Assembly (NCBI GenBank): GCA_020064725.1
Contig: JAGTWJ010000002.1
Coordinates: 1,736,001-1,800,000, forward strand
DNA length: 64,000 bases
Reading direction: 5' to 3'
DNA from: Drechslerella dactyloides
Taxonomy: Eukaryota; Ascomycota; Orbiliomycetes; Orbiliales; Orbiliaceae
Shown: one piece after another, positions 36,537 through 48,069 of the stretch
How positions within the stretch are numbered: position 1 is the stretch's first letter
Layout: each line of letters starts with the position of its first letter
Notes under the pieces: generated by a model
The model's database searches: none
Seen by the model: the letters and a program-made list of their open reading frames with translations, nothing else
Told to the model about the DNA's origin: nothing
Program-made: the position numbers and the translations under genes

Positions 36537-36714
36537 GGCCCAATTAAAGACGAATAATAATTAAAAAAAAATAATTAAAAATAAATAATTAATTAAAAAA
36601 TAAATAATGAATTAATGAAATAAATGATTAATTAATAAAATAATAATTTAAACTAAATTCCCTCCGCAAACAGCTTTTCAGTCGGGTTTAAGTGCCGCAA
36701 CGCGGCCTTCTAGT
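36537..36714 (+). mobile_element. Helentron-like element H3
   Basis: The 5' tip GGCCCAATTAAAGAC resembles the damaged H1 tip. The interior is AT simple sequence. The 3' end reads TTTTCAGTCGGGTTTAAGT, hairpin GCCGC-AAC-GCGGC (36694-36706), CTT, CTAG, T. The stem differs from the other copies at two paired positions, both compensated. Positions 36715-36826 hold nothing recognisable. Confidence 0.55.
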
Positions 36715-36826
36715 TAATATTAAAAAGAAAGTAGTATAAAATTAATCTATTAAATTTATATTTTTATTATTATTAGATATTAATTTAGTTCAAATAAATA
36801 GTTTAAATTAGTATTAAATAATTATA

Positions 36827-37075
36827 ACGTCAACAATAAGCGACTGGACCAGACAAGCGACCGGACCACCCCCCTTGTATATTTCTTTAATTTAATATAA
36901 AAAAAATTTAAAAAAATATTTTTAGATTTGTAATAGTTTATATAAACAAGATTAATTTTATTCTAATTTTAAATTAATTATTGATTAAGTTATCAATAAA
37001 AAGTGTTTTGGTAGGGTGTTGGTTTATATGGGGTGGTCCGCTCGCTTGTGTGGTCCGCTCGCTTGTGGAATACGT
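36827..37075. mobile_element. MITE family C, copy C4
   Basis: 249 bp, same orientation as C1 and C2, flanked by TA, with hybrid ends as described for C1. It lies outside the LINEs, in unassigned AT-rich sequence. Positions 37078-37369 show no recognisable feature. Confidence 0.92.
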
Positions 37076-37369
37076 TATATATTATTTAATAAACATTTTT
37101 AAATAAGAAATAAATATATATTATTCTTGTTATTATAAAAATAATGTAGGAGTAGGAGTATAACAAAGAATAAATTATAATATATTTATTTAGAAAGATA
37201 AAGAAAAACTATATTATTAAATGTATTATTTAGCTATTTTATATTATATAAATTTTTAATCAACTAAAAATATATATATTTGCTAATATAGTTGTATTTA
37301 ATATTAATAACAAAATTTTTTATAATATACTTAATTTACTAATTAATTTAAATATGAATAATAAATATA

Positions 37370-37701
37370 ACTAGAAGGGTGCGTCGCACCACTTAAACCC
37401 AACTGAAAACAGTTTACTGTATAGATATTAACCACTTATTTTTTTAAGTATATAGAGTTTACTTGTATTAAAGATATTAAAGAAATTAAATTTAAGATTA
37501 AAACTTTATATAATTAAATTTTTCTTAAATTTGTTTATTTTGTATGGTTTTAGTATCTGGTTTTTAGTAATTAAATAAGATCTAAAAAGCTGGGTACTAA
37601 GAAATATTAAGAAATAATTTTTTTTTCTAATTACACCCCAACAAAATTTAGTAAGGTTTTTTTTGTGAGTTTAATCAATTTTCCTCCTTTTCAGTTGGGC
37701 A
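37370..37701 (-). mobile_element. Helentron-like element H4 (minus strand)
   Basis: Read on the minus strand: tip TGCCCAACTGAAAAGGAGG at 37701, and 3' end CAGTTGGGTTTAAGTGGTGC, hairpin GGTGC-GAC-GCACC (complement at 37378-37390), then CTTCTAG and T. The tip and the 3' motif are complementary over CCCAACTG. No coding capacity. A short GTTGGGGTGTAATTAG stretch near the tip is the only other GC-containing part. Confidence 0.58.
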
Positions 37702-37865
37702 TATTAAATTTATTAGTCTTATAAATTTTACTATAATTATAACTATAATTGTAAAATAAAAAATTATTTATATATTAATTATTAATGAAATAAGTATAAT
37801 AGAAAATAAAATGTTTAAATATATTAATTAAATTTTTTAATAGTTTTAAATTAATTAGATGTTTT

Positions 37866-38279
37866 GCCCGACTGATAAGGAGGGAACTAGTAGAGCTCCC
37901 CGGTGCGCAGGAGGGGCTTACCCCACCAGATTTTGCTAGGTGGTGACTGTTAAAAAATGTGTTGTTTTTTGTAAACTTAGAAATTTTAGTTAGTCTATAC
38001 CTTGGTGGCTGAAATTCTAGCTAAGTATAGCCATGTAGTTATGCAGCCATATCCCTGTATATAGCCACACTCAGTACACAATAAACATGCTTGGCAGACC
38101 ATGCCCATGCCCATGCCTATGCCTACGCCAATACCAATGCCAATGCTTGGCTGCCCATGCCCATGCTCATGCCCATGTTTATGCCCATGCTTATGCCCAT
38201 ACAAATAAAAATAAAATAAATAAAATACGATACGGCGCTTATCAGTCGGGTTTAAGTGCTGCGCAAGCAGCCTTCTAGT
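37866..38279 (+). mobile_element. Helentron-like element H5 with minisatellite
   Basis: The 5' tip GCCCGACTGATAAGG is complementary to CTTATCAGTCGGG near the 3' end. The hairpin GCTGC-GCAA-GCAGC (38258-38271), CTT, CTAG and T follow. The 5' part contains a GC-rich block (about 37880-37950) and TGTGTTGTTTTTTG shared with H2 and H6. It is the best preserved member. Short frames across the CCATGC repeat on either strand (63-69 codons) are repeat artefacts. Confidence 0.62.
38088..38202. repeat. CCATGC-type minisatellite inside H5
   Basis: Imperfect tandem copies of a 6-12 bp unit built on CCCATG/CCTATG/CCAATG, about 115 bp in all. H2 has a related CCCACG repeat at the same place (about 15000-15060), so the repeat belongs to the element family, not to the insertion site. 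Confidence 0.85.
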
Positions 38280-38422
38280 TAAAAGGACTGCTAATTTTTT
38301 TAATAATTAATAATATATATTAATTAAAATTTATTATTAATATAATATTATATAATTTAGATAATAGTTAATAAGGTATTTAAAATATAATTATTTGTTT
38401 GGTTTAGAATAGTATTAATTAT

Positions 38423-38781
38423 GCCTGACTGAAAAGGAGGGGTTTACTTGGAACTTCCTAGTCTGTGTAGAATAGTACAGCAAATTTGGGTAGGGTGTGG
38501 GTGGGAAAAAATGTGTTGTTTTTTGGTATTCTTGGTATATTTGGATTTTTGGTTTTAAAATAATCTGGGTTGTTGACCTAATATTGTACTAAATTAAAGT
38601 TTAAAAGTATATGATTATAATTAAAATTTATAAGGGGATTTGAGAGAGTTTTTAAGAACTTAATTAAATATAGTTGATTTTTTTAGTTTTAAGTTTTTTA
38701 GTTTTAAATTTTTTAGTTTTGAGCTTCTTAGCTTTTTAGTTTTTTTAGTTGGGTTTAAGTGGTGCAGCGCACCCTTCTAGT
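38423..38781 (+). mobile_element. Helentron-like element H6
   Basis: 5' tip TGCCTGACTGAAAAGGAGG; 3' end TTTAGTTGGGTTTAAGT, hairpin GGTGC-AGC-GCACC (38761-38773), CTT, CTAG, T (38781). Contains the block AAAATGTGTTGTTTTTTGG shared with H5. Towards the 3' end lies a TTTTAGTTTT repeat. Together with H4 and H5 it makes three members within 1.4 kb. Confidence 0.58.
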
Positions 38782-39500
38782 TATATTAATTTTTAAGAAT
38801 AGATGAGGTAGGTGGATGATTTTTAATTTTAGTGTATTTTGATTAGTTTATGTTGTGAGTATTTAGGATACTAAACTGCTATAAATTAAAATAGTATTAA
38901 GGATTATATAAATAAAATAGATTTAGATAATAAGAGATATATTATTTATAATAATAGTATTGAAGATTATTTTAATTTTTAAATAGTTTAGTGTTTTATT
39001 AAATATTATAATTTTAATTTTTTTTATTTACTATATGATTTAGATATATTTATATTATAGTAAATATTTATTATAGGTAATTTAGTTAAAGGTGTAGTAG
39101 GTTTAAATATTTTTGTTTATATTAAAGATATATTAATTATATTAAATATAAATAATTATAAAAATTTAGGTTTTATTAATAATTTAAAAGATATAGTAAT
39201 TAATTTTGTTATTAATCTTATTGTTATTATTTTTTAAGTTTAATTTAGTTGTTATTTTATTATATAACTACTATTAACAATTTTAATAAATTTTAATTAA
39301 TATAAAATTAGAAAAAAATAATTAATAATATTATTTTATTATTTTAATAATTTATAATAGTATAACTTTGAGTAGTATAAAATATTAAAAATAATAAAAA
39401 TAAATTTATAAAATAATAAATCTCTTATATATTAATATTTATAATTATAACAAATAAAGTCTAAAAAAAGATTTATAATTTAGTAATTATTGATTTAATT
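38782..39500 (+). other. Unrecognised decayed sequence
   Basis: The plus strand between about 38900 and 39240 reads with few stops (for example GNLVKGVVGLNIFVYIKDIL near 39080-39140). The piece faintly recalls the region after the last motif of Pif1-type helicases (VxGVxG), which would fit a Helitron context, but the similarity is too weak to assign. No terminal structure. Confidence 0.2.
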
Positions 39501-39509
39501 ATAATATAA

Positions 39510-39998
39510 TTGTCTCGCGAAGCCAGCCCGCCAACTTTCGGCCTGCGAAGCAGGCCTGCCGTAGGCAGTCTGGTTTATAACGATTTTGAACACGTCGGCT
39601 TAAAAAATTGTCGGGATTTTTTTTTATTATATTTTTCGGATCGGATTTATCTAAAAAAAATTGGAAAATTAATTATTTTATTTTCCGACGCCTTTTTACT
39701 AAATCCCGACGCTATTAAAAATACCGATAAAAAATAAAAGTTCTAAAATTTAATAAAAACTGTTTTACGCTAATAAAAAAAAAGCCGACGTGTCGGAAAA
39801 ATCCCGACAACACTTTTTATTTTATATTAAAAATTAATTTTAGATAATAAAAAAAAAAGCCGACACTATAAAAAAAACCGACACTAAAAAAAAAAGCCGA
39901 CGCCGATTTTAGAGAGTTCGGAGACATTATATACCAGACTGCCTCCGGCAGGCCTGCTTCGCAGGCCAAAGGATTGGTAGGATGGTTCCACGAGACAA
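39510..39998. mobile_element. 489-bp TIR element with 9-bp target duplication (MULE-like MITE)
   Basis: Ends TTGTCTCG and CGAGACAA, flanked on both sides by ATAATATAA (39501-39509 and 39999-40007). The TIRs extend imperfectly over about 65 bp and contain the perfect hairpin GGCCTGC-GAA-GCAGGCC and GGCAGTCTGGT. The interior repeats AAGCCGACG/CCCGAC motifs in both orientations. CpG and G+C are high compared with the surroundings, so the element is barely mutated. A 9-bp duplication suggests a Mutator-type transposase in trans. The frame at 39510-39737 is not a gene. Confidence 0.75.
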
Positions 39999-40257
39999 AT
40001 AATATAATAAAATATTCATAAAAATAATTATTTTTAAGTAATATATATTATTTTATTTAAAATTAGAAACTTAATTAATGTATTTTTATATAAGAATTTT
40101 TTATAAGTGTTTTAAAGATTAGATTAGAAAATGAGATTTATTATAATAATTTATAATTAAAGAAGATTAAATAAAAAATTATTTATTTAATCTAAGAATA
40201 CTAATATAGATATAAAAAAAGATTTAATGGAAATAATCAGAGGAATAAATATAAATC

Positions 40258-40330
40258 TTGTCTCGTAAACCAGACTCCAGGACTTTGCTCATCCAACCAA
40301 AGGGAGGAGTCTGGTACATAATATATATAA
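40258..40330 (+). mobile_element. Solitary terminus related to the TTGTCTCG element
   Basis: TTGTCTCGTAAACCAGACTCC is followed by a hairpin whose arms are CCAGACTCC (40270-40278) and GGAGTCTGG (40306-40314), then TACATAATATATA. The order (TTGTCTCG, CCA.., ..AGTCTGGTA) parallels the ends of 39510-39998 with a different stem. No opposite end was found before 40655. Positions 40008-40257 and 40331-40654 show no other recognisable feature. Confidence 0.45.
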
Positions 40331-40691
40331 TTTAGAAAGGTTGGGTACTTTTGCTATTATAAAAAATTTTATACAAGAATATATTAGGATTTTTTCTAAT
40401 ACTATTTTAAAAGTTTATTTAATATTTAAACTTGTTGGTTTTTTCAATTTTGATAGTTTTAGTAGATATAAGTATTGGAGTTATATATAGGTTATATATT
40501 GTGATTATGTAATTATTTTTGAGTATTTTTTATTACGTGGGTTTTCTGGTAGTAACTATTATGTTTCTACATCTATATATATTAGCAAATGTTGGATAAT
40601 CAACTTTCTATACTTGTTAAGCCCCATATGATTTTATAATCTTTTATAATATCCTATTATTATTATTATTATTATGAATCATACTGCATAC

Positions 40692-40703
40692 AACCTTTCG
40701 GTT
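40692..40703 (-). other. LINE 3' UTR hairpin, copy 3
   Basis: On the element strand this reads AACC-GAAA-GGTT, a 4-bp stem with a GAAA (GNRA-type) loop, less than 30 bp from the AAT tail. The GC-containing block around it differs from that of copy 4 by one C/T change, although the rest of the LINE is strongly mutated. Confidence 0.7.
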
Positions 40704-41848
40704 ATGGCAGGTGGAAGAAAATTAAATATAAAATACATATAAATGAAAATTAATATATATATATATTTTCCCTGTTTCTTTTATTATTAATTAATTAATT
40801 AATTAATTAATTAATTTTGGATATTATTTTAAAGACTTTTAATTTTTTTTAGTCTTTTCCTTTTATTTTATCTTCTTCTCTTTAAACAGATATGTTTTAT
40901 ATTATTTATAATATTTATTTTTGCTGTTTATCACAATTCATCTTACTTAATATTAATAATATTAATTAATAGACTTTTAATCTTTCTCAAAATTACCTCA
41001 TCCAATTTTATTATTAATATTAATTTTGTAATTGTCTTTTCTTTTAAAGAGTATTTTTGTATTATTGAGATATTTTTCCATTTGTATTAATCCATTCTTA
41101 ATAAATAATAATATCTTAAAATTAAATAGTATTTTCCCCAATTCTTTTTTCATTTTTCCTCTCTCTTTTTTATAATATTTATATCTTATGATGAGATGTT
41201 TTGGTGTTTATATTATAATATTATAATTATAATATTTATTTAGAATATTTAAATTTGGTATTTTATATAAATAATTATTGAATATATTATATCCTATCCT
41301 TAATTATATTATTAACAAAATAAATTTAATATTATTATTTTACAATATTTTATTTTTTTTAAGTTTTAGTAGATTATTGTAATCTATTTTTTTTTTATAT
41401 TTTTGTTATTGTTTTTGTTATTTTATTAGATTTTTTATTTTATTTTATTTTTTTAAATATACAAAAGAATTATATAAGCTTTTTTTAAAAATTTTAATAT
41501 CTGATTTTGCTAATTCATTTGCTTTTTTATTTCCATATATATTATTATGTCTAAGACATTAATTTATATATATTTTTATTTTGTTAGTATTTAATTTTTC
41601 ACTAATATTCTATATTTCTTTAATAATATCTTGACTTAGTCCAAAATATAATAATTTTATTTTTTATATTACAGCTTGGTTATCTGAATATAAATATATA
41701 TTATTTATATTTTTATTCTGTAGTGATATTTTTAATATTTTTTTAAAAACTATTTATATAGTAATTAATTTAGTATTATATATTTTTATTAAATCTTTTA
41801 AACTAATTTTTATTTTAAAAATTAATTTATTATCAATTTTACCATATA

Positions 41849-43739
41849 ACGTCAAAGATAAGCGAGCGAGCCGGATAAGCAAGCGAGCCATCTCTGGCCA
41901 CCTACAAACCCCTTTACCTTTATTATTATATATTTTAACAACCATAATAATGGCTATCTTTATAACTAAATCACACATAAATATAGCTATTTAAATTTTG
42001 AAAAAAGATACAACTTTAAATATTAGGGTCACTACAAAACTATATAATATTCTTTAATTTATTTTTACTTACTAATATAAAAATTATATTTTTAGAACAA
42101 ATAACACTTTAAAATTATAAAATTTTATAAATTTAAAAAAAAATATTATTATTTAATATATACTTAAACTATATATACAGTCTTTTTATTCTAGATTAAA
42201 TAATATAAAAGATATGGCTAACTAGCTATTATTAATATATAATAACAATAATATATAATACATTAGTAAGAAATAGGTTAATAATTTTATTAAATACTAT
42301 CTAAAACTATAAATACATTTATTTAAAAAATATAATTATTAGTAAATAAAATATAAAAATCCTATATTTATTAACAAATAGTTTTAATTAATTAAGATTA
42401 TAAAAGCTAAATATAGTATTATAAATAATAATATTTATAATTTTAATGAGATTAATTTTATAATAAGTATAATATCTATAACTACTATTATTATAAATAC
42501 CAAATCACACAATAAAATAAAATTAGCATAGTTTAAAAACTACAAATAAGTAATAATTATCCAGGAAATAAACACAGAAAATTAAACATTACCATTATTT
42601 ATTATTTTTATTAGGCAGTACTATCTAGCTAACTAGTATATAATAACCAAACTATCAACAGATTAAGTTATTATGTTTTTTAATAATAGCTGAACAATAA
42701 ACAAGCTTATTTTATAATAACTACAACACTTCAACAAATTTACAACACAACATTATTATTTAGACTACTAACTATTAGTTTTAGATAGTCACAAAAACCA
42801 CCATTCAATTATTTTTAAACTATACTACTAGGAGTATAAGATTATTATAATTTATATGTTATTATATTTATTATATATTCTTCAGCCATTAGATATTAAC
42901 TGCTTTGGGCTACTAAAACAGATATATAATAAAGAGATGAAAAATTTAATATATATATATATTAATTATATCTCTAAACTAAAGTTTTTCTTTAGATTTT
43001 ATAAGGTATTTACTATTATAATAATATTTAAAAATATATATAATAGCTTTATTAAAACTAATATTATACTTTATAACTTAAATAGAATTCTATTAAAACT
43101 AAATATACAATTACTAGTAGCTACTTTAATAAATTTATATTTAGATATTATAAATATAGAAACTACTTAAACTATAAAGATATTATTAAATCTATTAGAA
43201 GTTAGCCTATAAATAGGCTTAATTAAAAACTAGATTATCTAATACTAGAATATCTTTTCTATATTATTACTAGTAGTTGTAGACTAGTTATCTAAAAAAA
43301 TATAAACAATAATACACTAAATAATATTTATATATATAGAGAATATAATATTTTATTCTATAAATAAACTACTAAGTAAATACTAATAACTGAAAAAATA
43401 ATATATATAGTATAGGGGCATATTTACTATATACCAGACTAATAGAATCTTAAATAATAATACTATAAATAAAATAATTAAATAGCTAGTATTTCTAAAG
43501 TGTTAATATATCCCTTAACCAGAGGCTACCTCTATATATATATACTACTATAGTAATTATAACAAACCTAAATATAACATTTAAACATATTAACAAACAT
43601 TTTAAATATATATATAAGTTATTTAGCATATATCTAGGCTAGTATAATAGTAGTATGGTGATAAAGCCGGTGTTTTTATTAGAGTGGGGTGGTGAGGTGG
43701 CTCGTTCGCTTGTCCGGCTCGCTCGCTTATCTTTGACGT
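41849..43739 (+). mobile_element. Fot1/pogo-like transposon E4 (decayed)
   Basis: 1,891 bp between TA dinucleotides, TIRs of type E with few changes. It splits the RNase H domain of LINE copy 3. The frame reads in the opposite direction to the host LINE. Confidence 0.9.
41950..43605 (+). pseudogene. DDE transposase pseudogene of E4
   Basis: The ATG at 41950 is intact but the frame is full of stops. Open for about 104 codons at 42856-43170, which cover LQPLDINCFGLLKQIYNKEM (third Asp kept) and the following helices. The first Asp motif reads YNFNEINF, with Asp changed to Asn, so catalysis would be lost even if the frame were open. Confidence 0.82.
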
Positions 43740-43741
43740 TA

Positions 43742-45480
43742 TACTAGTATCTATTAATTTAATATCTCCTTCCAAATTTAATAAAGAACCATCTGTATAA
43801 ATAATTAAATTCTCTTTCAAATTTAATTTTAATTTATTTATAATATATTATCTCACCTCTATTTCTTTTAATTTTTTACTAATATTTATATTAATATTAT
43901 TTTCAACCTACAAAAAATTTATTTTTATATTAATATATTTAATTTTAGTATATAAAGTAATTAGATAATTTATTTTTAATAAAATAAAATTTAATAAAAT
44001 TTGATATATTTTATTTTTATTATTATTTTTTTTATTTTTATATTATTTTAAATATTAAATATTTTTTTTTTTATTAAAATAAAATTCTGGTGGAACTAAT
44101 TCTAATATTTTTAATTTAATTAAATAATTTTTATTAAGATATAATAATTTTAAAGTATATTATTTTTGTAGACTATTAAATTTAATTTTTAATAGTAAGA
44201 TAAAAGCTTTAACTTTTAATAAATAAATTAGTATTATTTTATATACTCTATTAATTTTTCTAATTATTTTATTTTGTAAGATGTTAAAATCTTTTAAAAA
44301 TGATTTTTGATTTTTTTACCAGATTTTGGTATTAAAATTTGAAATGGAGTAAATATAGCTTTTATATAATTATATTAATATTTTTGAGTTTAATTTTTTT
44401 TCTAAATTTACTAAATTTTTAATATAATTAAATATTTAGTTTATAGTTGCTAATTTATTTTTAATATAGAATTTAAATTTTAAATTCCTGTTTAAATAAA
44501 TTCTAAGCTATCTAATTGTATTAGATAATTTAATCATTATTTTGTTTGATAAAACTAAATTATATTCTCTATTATTATTATTTTTTTCTGAATTAAAATA
44601 GAAATATATTAATTTAGATTTTATGTTATTAAAGGTTACTATATTATTCTTTATCTAATTAAATGTAGTTTTTGATATATTTTTTAAATTTATTATATTT
44701 AATTTTGTTGATTTATTAATTATAATAATAGTAATATTATTAATATAACTTAGTATTTTAATATTATTATGTTTTTGTTTTAATTATTTAAACAATAATA
44801 TTAAATATAATAAAAATAAAATTAGAAATATAGGTAAACTCTAAGATATTCCTGTTTTAATTAGTTTTAATTTTTTTATTTATTTATTAAAAGTAAGCTT
44901 AATTTATCTATTTAATATAAAATTCTTAATCCAATTAGTTAATTATTTTAGAAATCTTATATTTTTAATAGTTTTAATTAATCTTATTTTTAAAATATTG
45001 TTAAAAGCTTTCTTTATATTTAAAAATAATATAGAGGTTTTAAACTTTTTTAATTTTATATTTTCTATATTATATATTAAAAATAATGTAGTATTTATAG
45101 TTGATTTTTATTTTTTACCCTTAATTTATTTATAATATAAAATATCTCTTATTTCTAAGATATATATTAATCTTATAGTTATTATTTTCTTTAATATTTT
45201 TTTAAGTAGTTTAAAAAACTTATAATTCTATAAACTTTTAGGATATTATAATCTAATTTATTAAGTTTTAATAGAATTACCCCAATTACTTATTTAAAGT
45301 ATATTGGGTAATATTTATAGTTTAATAATTTTTTAAATAAATTATTACATTTTTTTTAATATTATTTTATATACTTCTTTTAAATATAGAAAATTAATTT
45401 TATCTAGACCTAATGTTTTTTTTAAATTTAATATAAAAATAGCTTTTTTAATTTCTTTATTTATAATTTTTTTTTATCTA
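43742..45480 (-). pseudogene. LINE copy 3 RNase H and reverse transcriptase remnant
   Basis: RNase H keeps its first box as LIIYTDGSLLNLEGDIKLID (about 43760-43815), the best preserved in the window. It is cut at its end by E4. RT pieces follow to the right: YINNI for the YxDD box near 44745, the FDNI region near 45000, and the fingers region to about 45400. Many stops. The Cys/His tail lies left of E4 (about 41040-41260). Confidence 0.75.
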
Positions 45481-46177
45481 ATTGTATTTTTGATTATTTA
45501 TTTTTTTTATTTCAAATAAATTATTAGATTCCAAATAATTTGATAGTTTTAGAAATAATATTTTTTAAAATATTTATATTTTTTTATCAAAGCTTATTGC
45601 TAGATTATTTTTAAAATCTAGATTTAATATTCTTTGTATTTTAAATAATTTTATATAATTTAGTGTTTTAAAGATCTCTTTATCTTTTATATTTATTAAA
45701 AAGTTTGTTTATTTTTTAATTTTAGCTCTTTTTATTGTTTTAAAATAATTATTTTGTTTAAGTTTAAATAAATTCTATTATTCTTAGATTTTATTTTATT
45801 TTTATTGTTTTTTTATTTGTTATATTTTTGTTTTTAGTATATTTATTTTATTATTCTACTAAACTTTTAATTTTAATATTATAATTAATTTTAACATTAA
45901 TGTTTCCACCATATTAATTATATTTTGTTAAAATAAATTTATAGTTTACTTTAAATTTTATTTTAAATTATTATTATCACTATTTAAAATAAATAATAAT
46001 TTATTTTAATTATTATTTTAATCTAGATCTTTATTTAAATTTAATAATGTTTTTTAAATTTTTTCCTAATTAATTTTATTCTAATTATATTTATTTATTA
46101 ATAATAGGTTATTAACTAAATAATTATTATTTTAAGAATATATATTAAATAAGATAATTTTATAATTTAATTTTATA

Positions 46178-48069
46178 ACGTATTCCACAAGCGAGTGGAC
46201 CACACAAGTGAGTGGACCACCTCTTAATACTGGTGTGACTACTCCTCTTCTATACTATATTATCTTTATAATTATTATTATGGCTGTTACTATGATTGAA
46301 TTCTAAATTATCCTAGCTATTAAAACTCTAAAAAAAGATTAAAAATTAAATATTTAAACTACTGTTAAGCTTTATGATATCTCTTATATTATTTTATTAT
46401 ACTGGTATAATGACTGTATTTTGAAGGTAGATAGTATTTCTAAATTGTAAAATCTTATAAAATTAAAAGAAAATATTATTGTTTAGTATATACTTAAATT
46501 GTTTGTGTGGTCTTTTTATTTTAGGTTAAGTAGTATAGAAGATATGGCCAATTAGCTGCTGTTGATGTGTGTTGGTGATAGTATATGATGTGTTGGTAAG
46601 AATTGGGTAGTAAATTTTGTAAAATGCTACCTAAAATTTCAGATATGTCTATCCAAAAAGTATGATTACTAGTGAGTTAAATATAAAAACCTAGACTTTA
46701 TTTAAAAATGATTTTAGTTTTTATAAGTAATAAAAGCAAAGTATAATATTATAGATAATAATATTTATAATTTTGATGAGATAGGCTTTGTAATGGGTAT
46801 GATTTCTATAATTATGGTTATTATAGGAGCTGAAATATATGATAAAGTTAAACTAATATAGTCTAGGAATTATAAATAAATAATAGTTATTTAGGGGATA
46901 AATATAAAAGATTGGGTAATATTATTATTTATTATCTTAGCTAATTAATACTATCTAGCTAGTTGGTATATAGAGACCAACTTATTAAATAACTAGGTTA
47001 TTATACTTTTTAATAACAACTAGATAACAAATAAAATTACTATAAAATAGTTAAAGTATTTTAATTATTTTATAGTATAATATTATATTTTAGACTACTA
47101 GTTATTAATTTTAGATAATTATAATAACTACTACTCAATATCTTTTGAGTTTTATTATCAAAAGTATAAGATTATTATAATTTATATATTGCTATATTCT
47201 TCATATCTTTTTTAATTATTAGATGTTAGGTACTTTAGACTATTAAAATAGGTGTATAGTTGTTAGGTGGAGGACTTGATGTGTGTGTATATCAACTATA
47301 TTAGTAAGCTAAAGTTTTTTTCTAGGTTTTACAAGATATTTACTACTATAATAATATTTAAGAATATATATAGCAGTTTTGCTGAAGCTAGTATTATACC
47401 TTATGATCTTGATAAGGTTTTTTTAAAGTTAGATGTGCAGCTACTAGTGTTTACCTTAATGAATTTATGTTTTAATATTGTAAATACAGCAACTACCTAG
47501 ATAACAAAAATCCTAATAAATTTTTCAGAAGCTAATCTATAATCAAAACTCATCAAAAACCAAATTACCCAGTATCAGAATAGTTTTTTAATATTATTAC
47601 TAGCTGTTATAAACTAATTTATTAAAAAAATATAGATAATAATATACCAACTAACACTTATACAAATAGAGAACATAATACTGCACTCTGTTAATAAAAT
47701 ATTAAGTAAGCACCAACAAACAAAAAAATAGTGTATACAGTATGAAAGTATACTTACTATATATCAAACTAATAAAATCTTAAATAATAATATTATAAGT
47801 AAACAAAATAAATAAATAAAATATCTAAACTATCAGAGCAACCCCCAACCAAAAACCACTTCTAGAAAAATAATTTGTTACAACAATTATAGTAAACCTG
47901 GGTATAATATTCAAATATATTAGCAAGCATTTTAAGTATATAACCAAGCAAACTAACATATATATAGCCCAATATAATAGCAATATGGTCATAAAACCAG
48001 TATTTTTGCTGGGGTGGGGTGTTGAGATGGTCCGCTTGCTTGTGTGGTCCGCTCGCTTGTGGAATACGT
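46178..48069 (+). mobile_element. Fot1/pogo-like transposon F1 (decayed)
   Basis: 1,892 bp between TA dinucleotides. TIRs of type F: ACGTATTCCAC, then AAGCGAGTGGACCACAC and a second AAG-G-G-GGACCACC unit. The left end has GTG for GCG changes; the right end is cleaner. It is colinear with D and the E copies but with a distinct terminal sequence. Confidence 0.9.
46280..47935 (+). pseudogene. DDE transposase pseudogene of F1
   Basis: ATG at 46280. YNFDEIGFVMGM keeps the first Asp near 46770-46800; later boxes are degraded (LILDNYNN, LLDVRYF). An open stretch at 47267-47500 covers the region after the third Asp. The C-terminal knuckle is still partly readable (CYNNYSKPGYNIQ). Stops throughout. 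Confidence 0.8.

Noticed and set aside
39510..39737. 75-codon plus-strand frame at the left end of the GC-rich TIR element
   Set aside because: It starts inside the TIR and has no recognisable domain; the element is non-coding.
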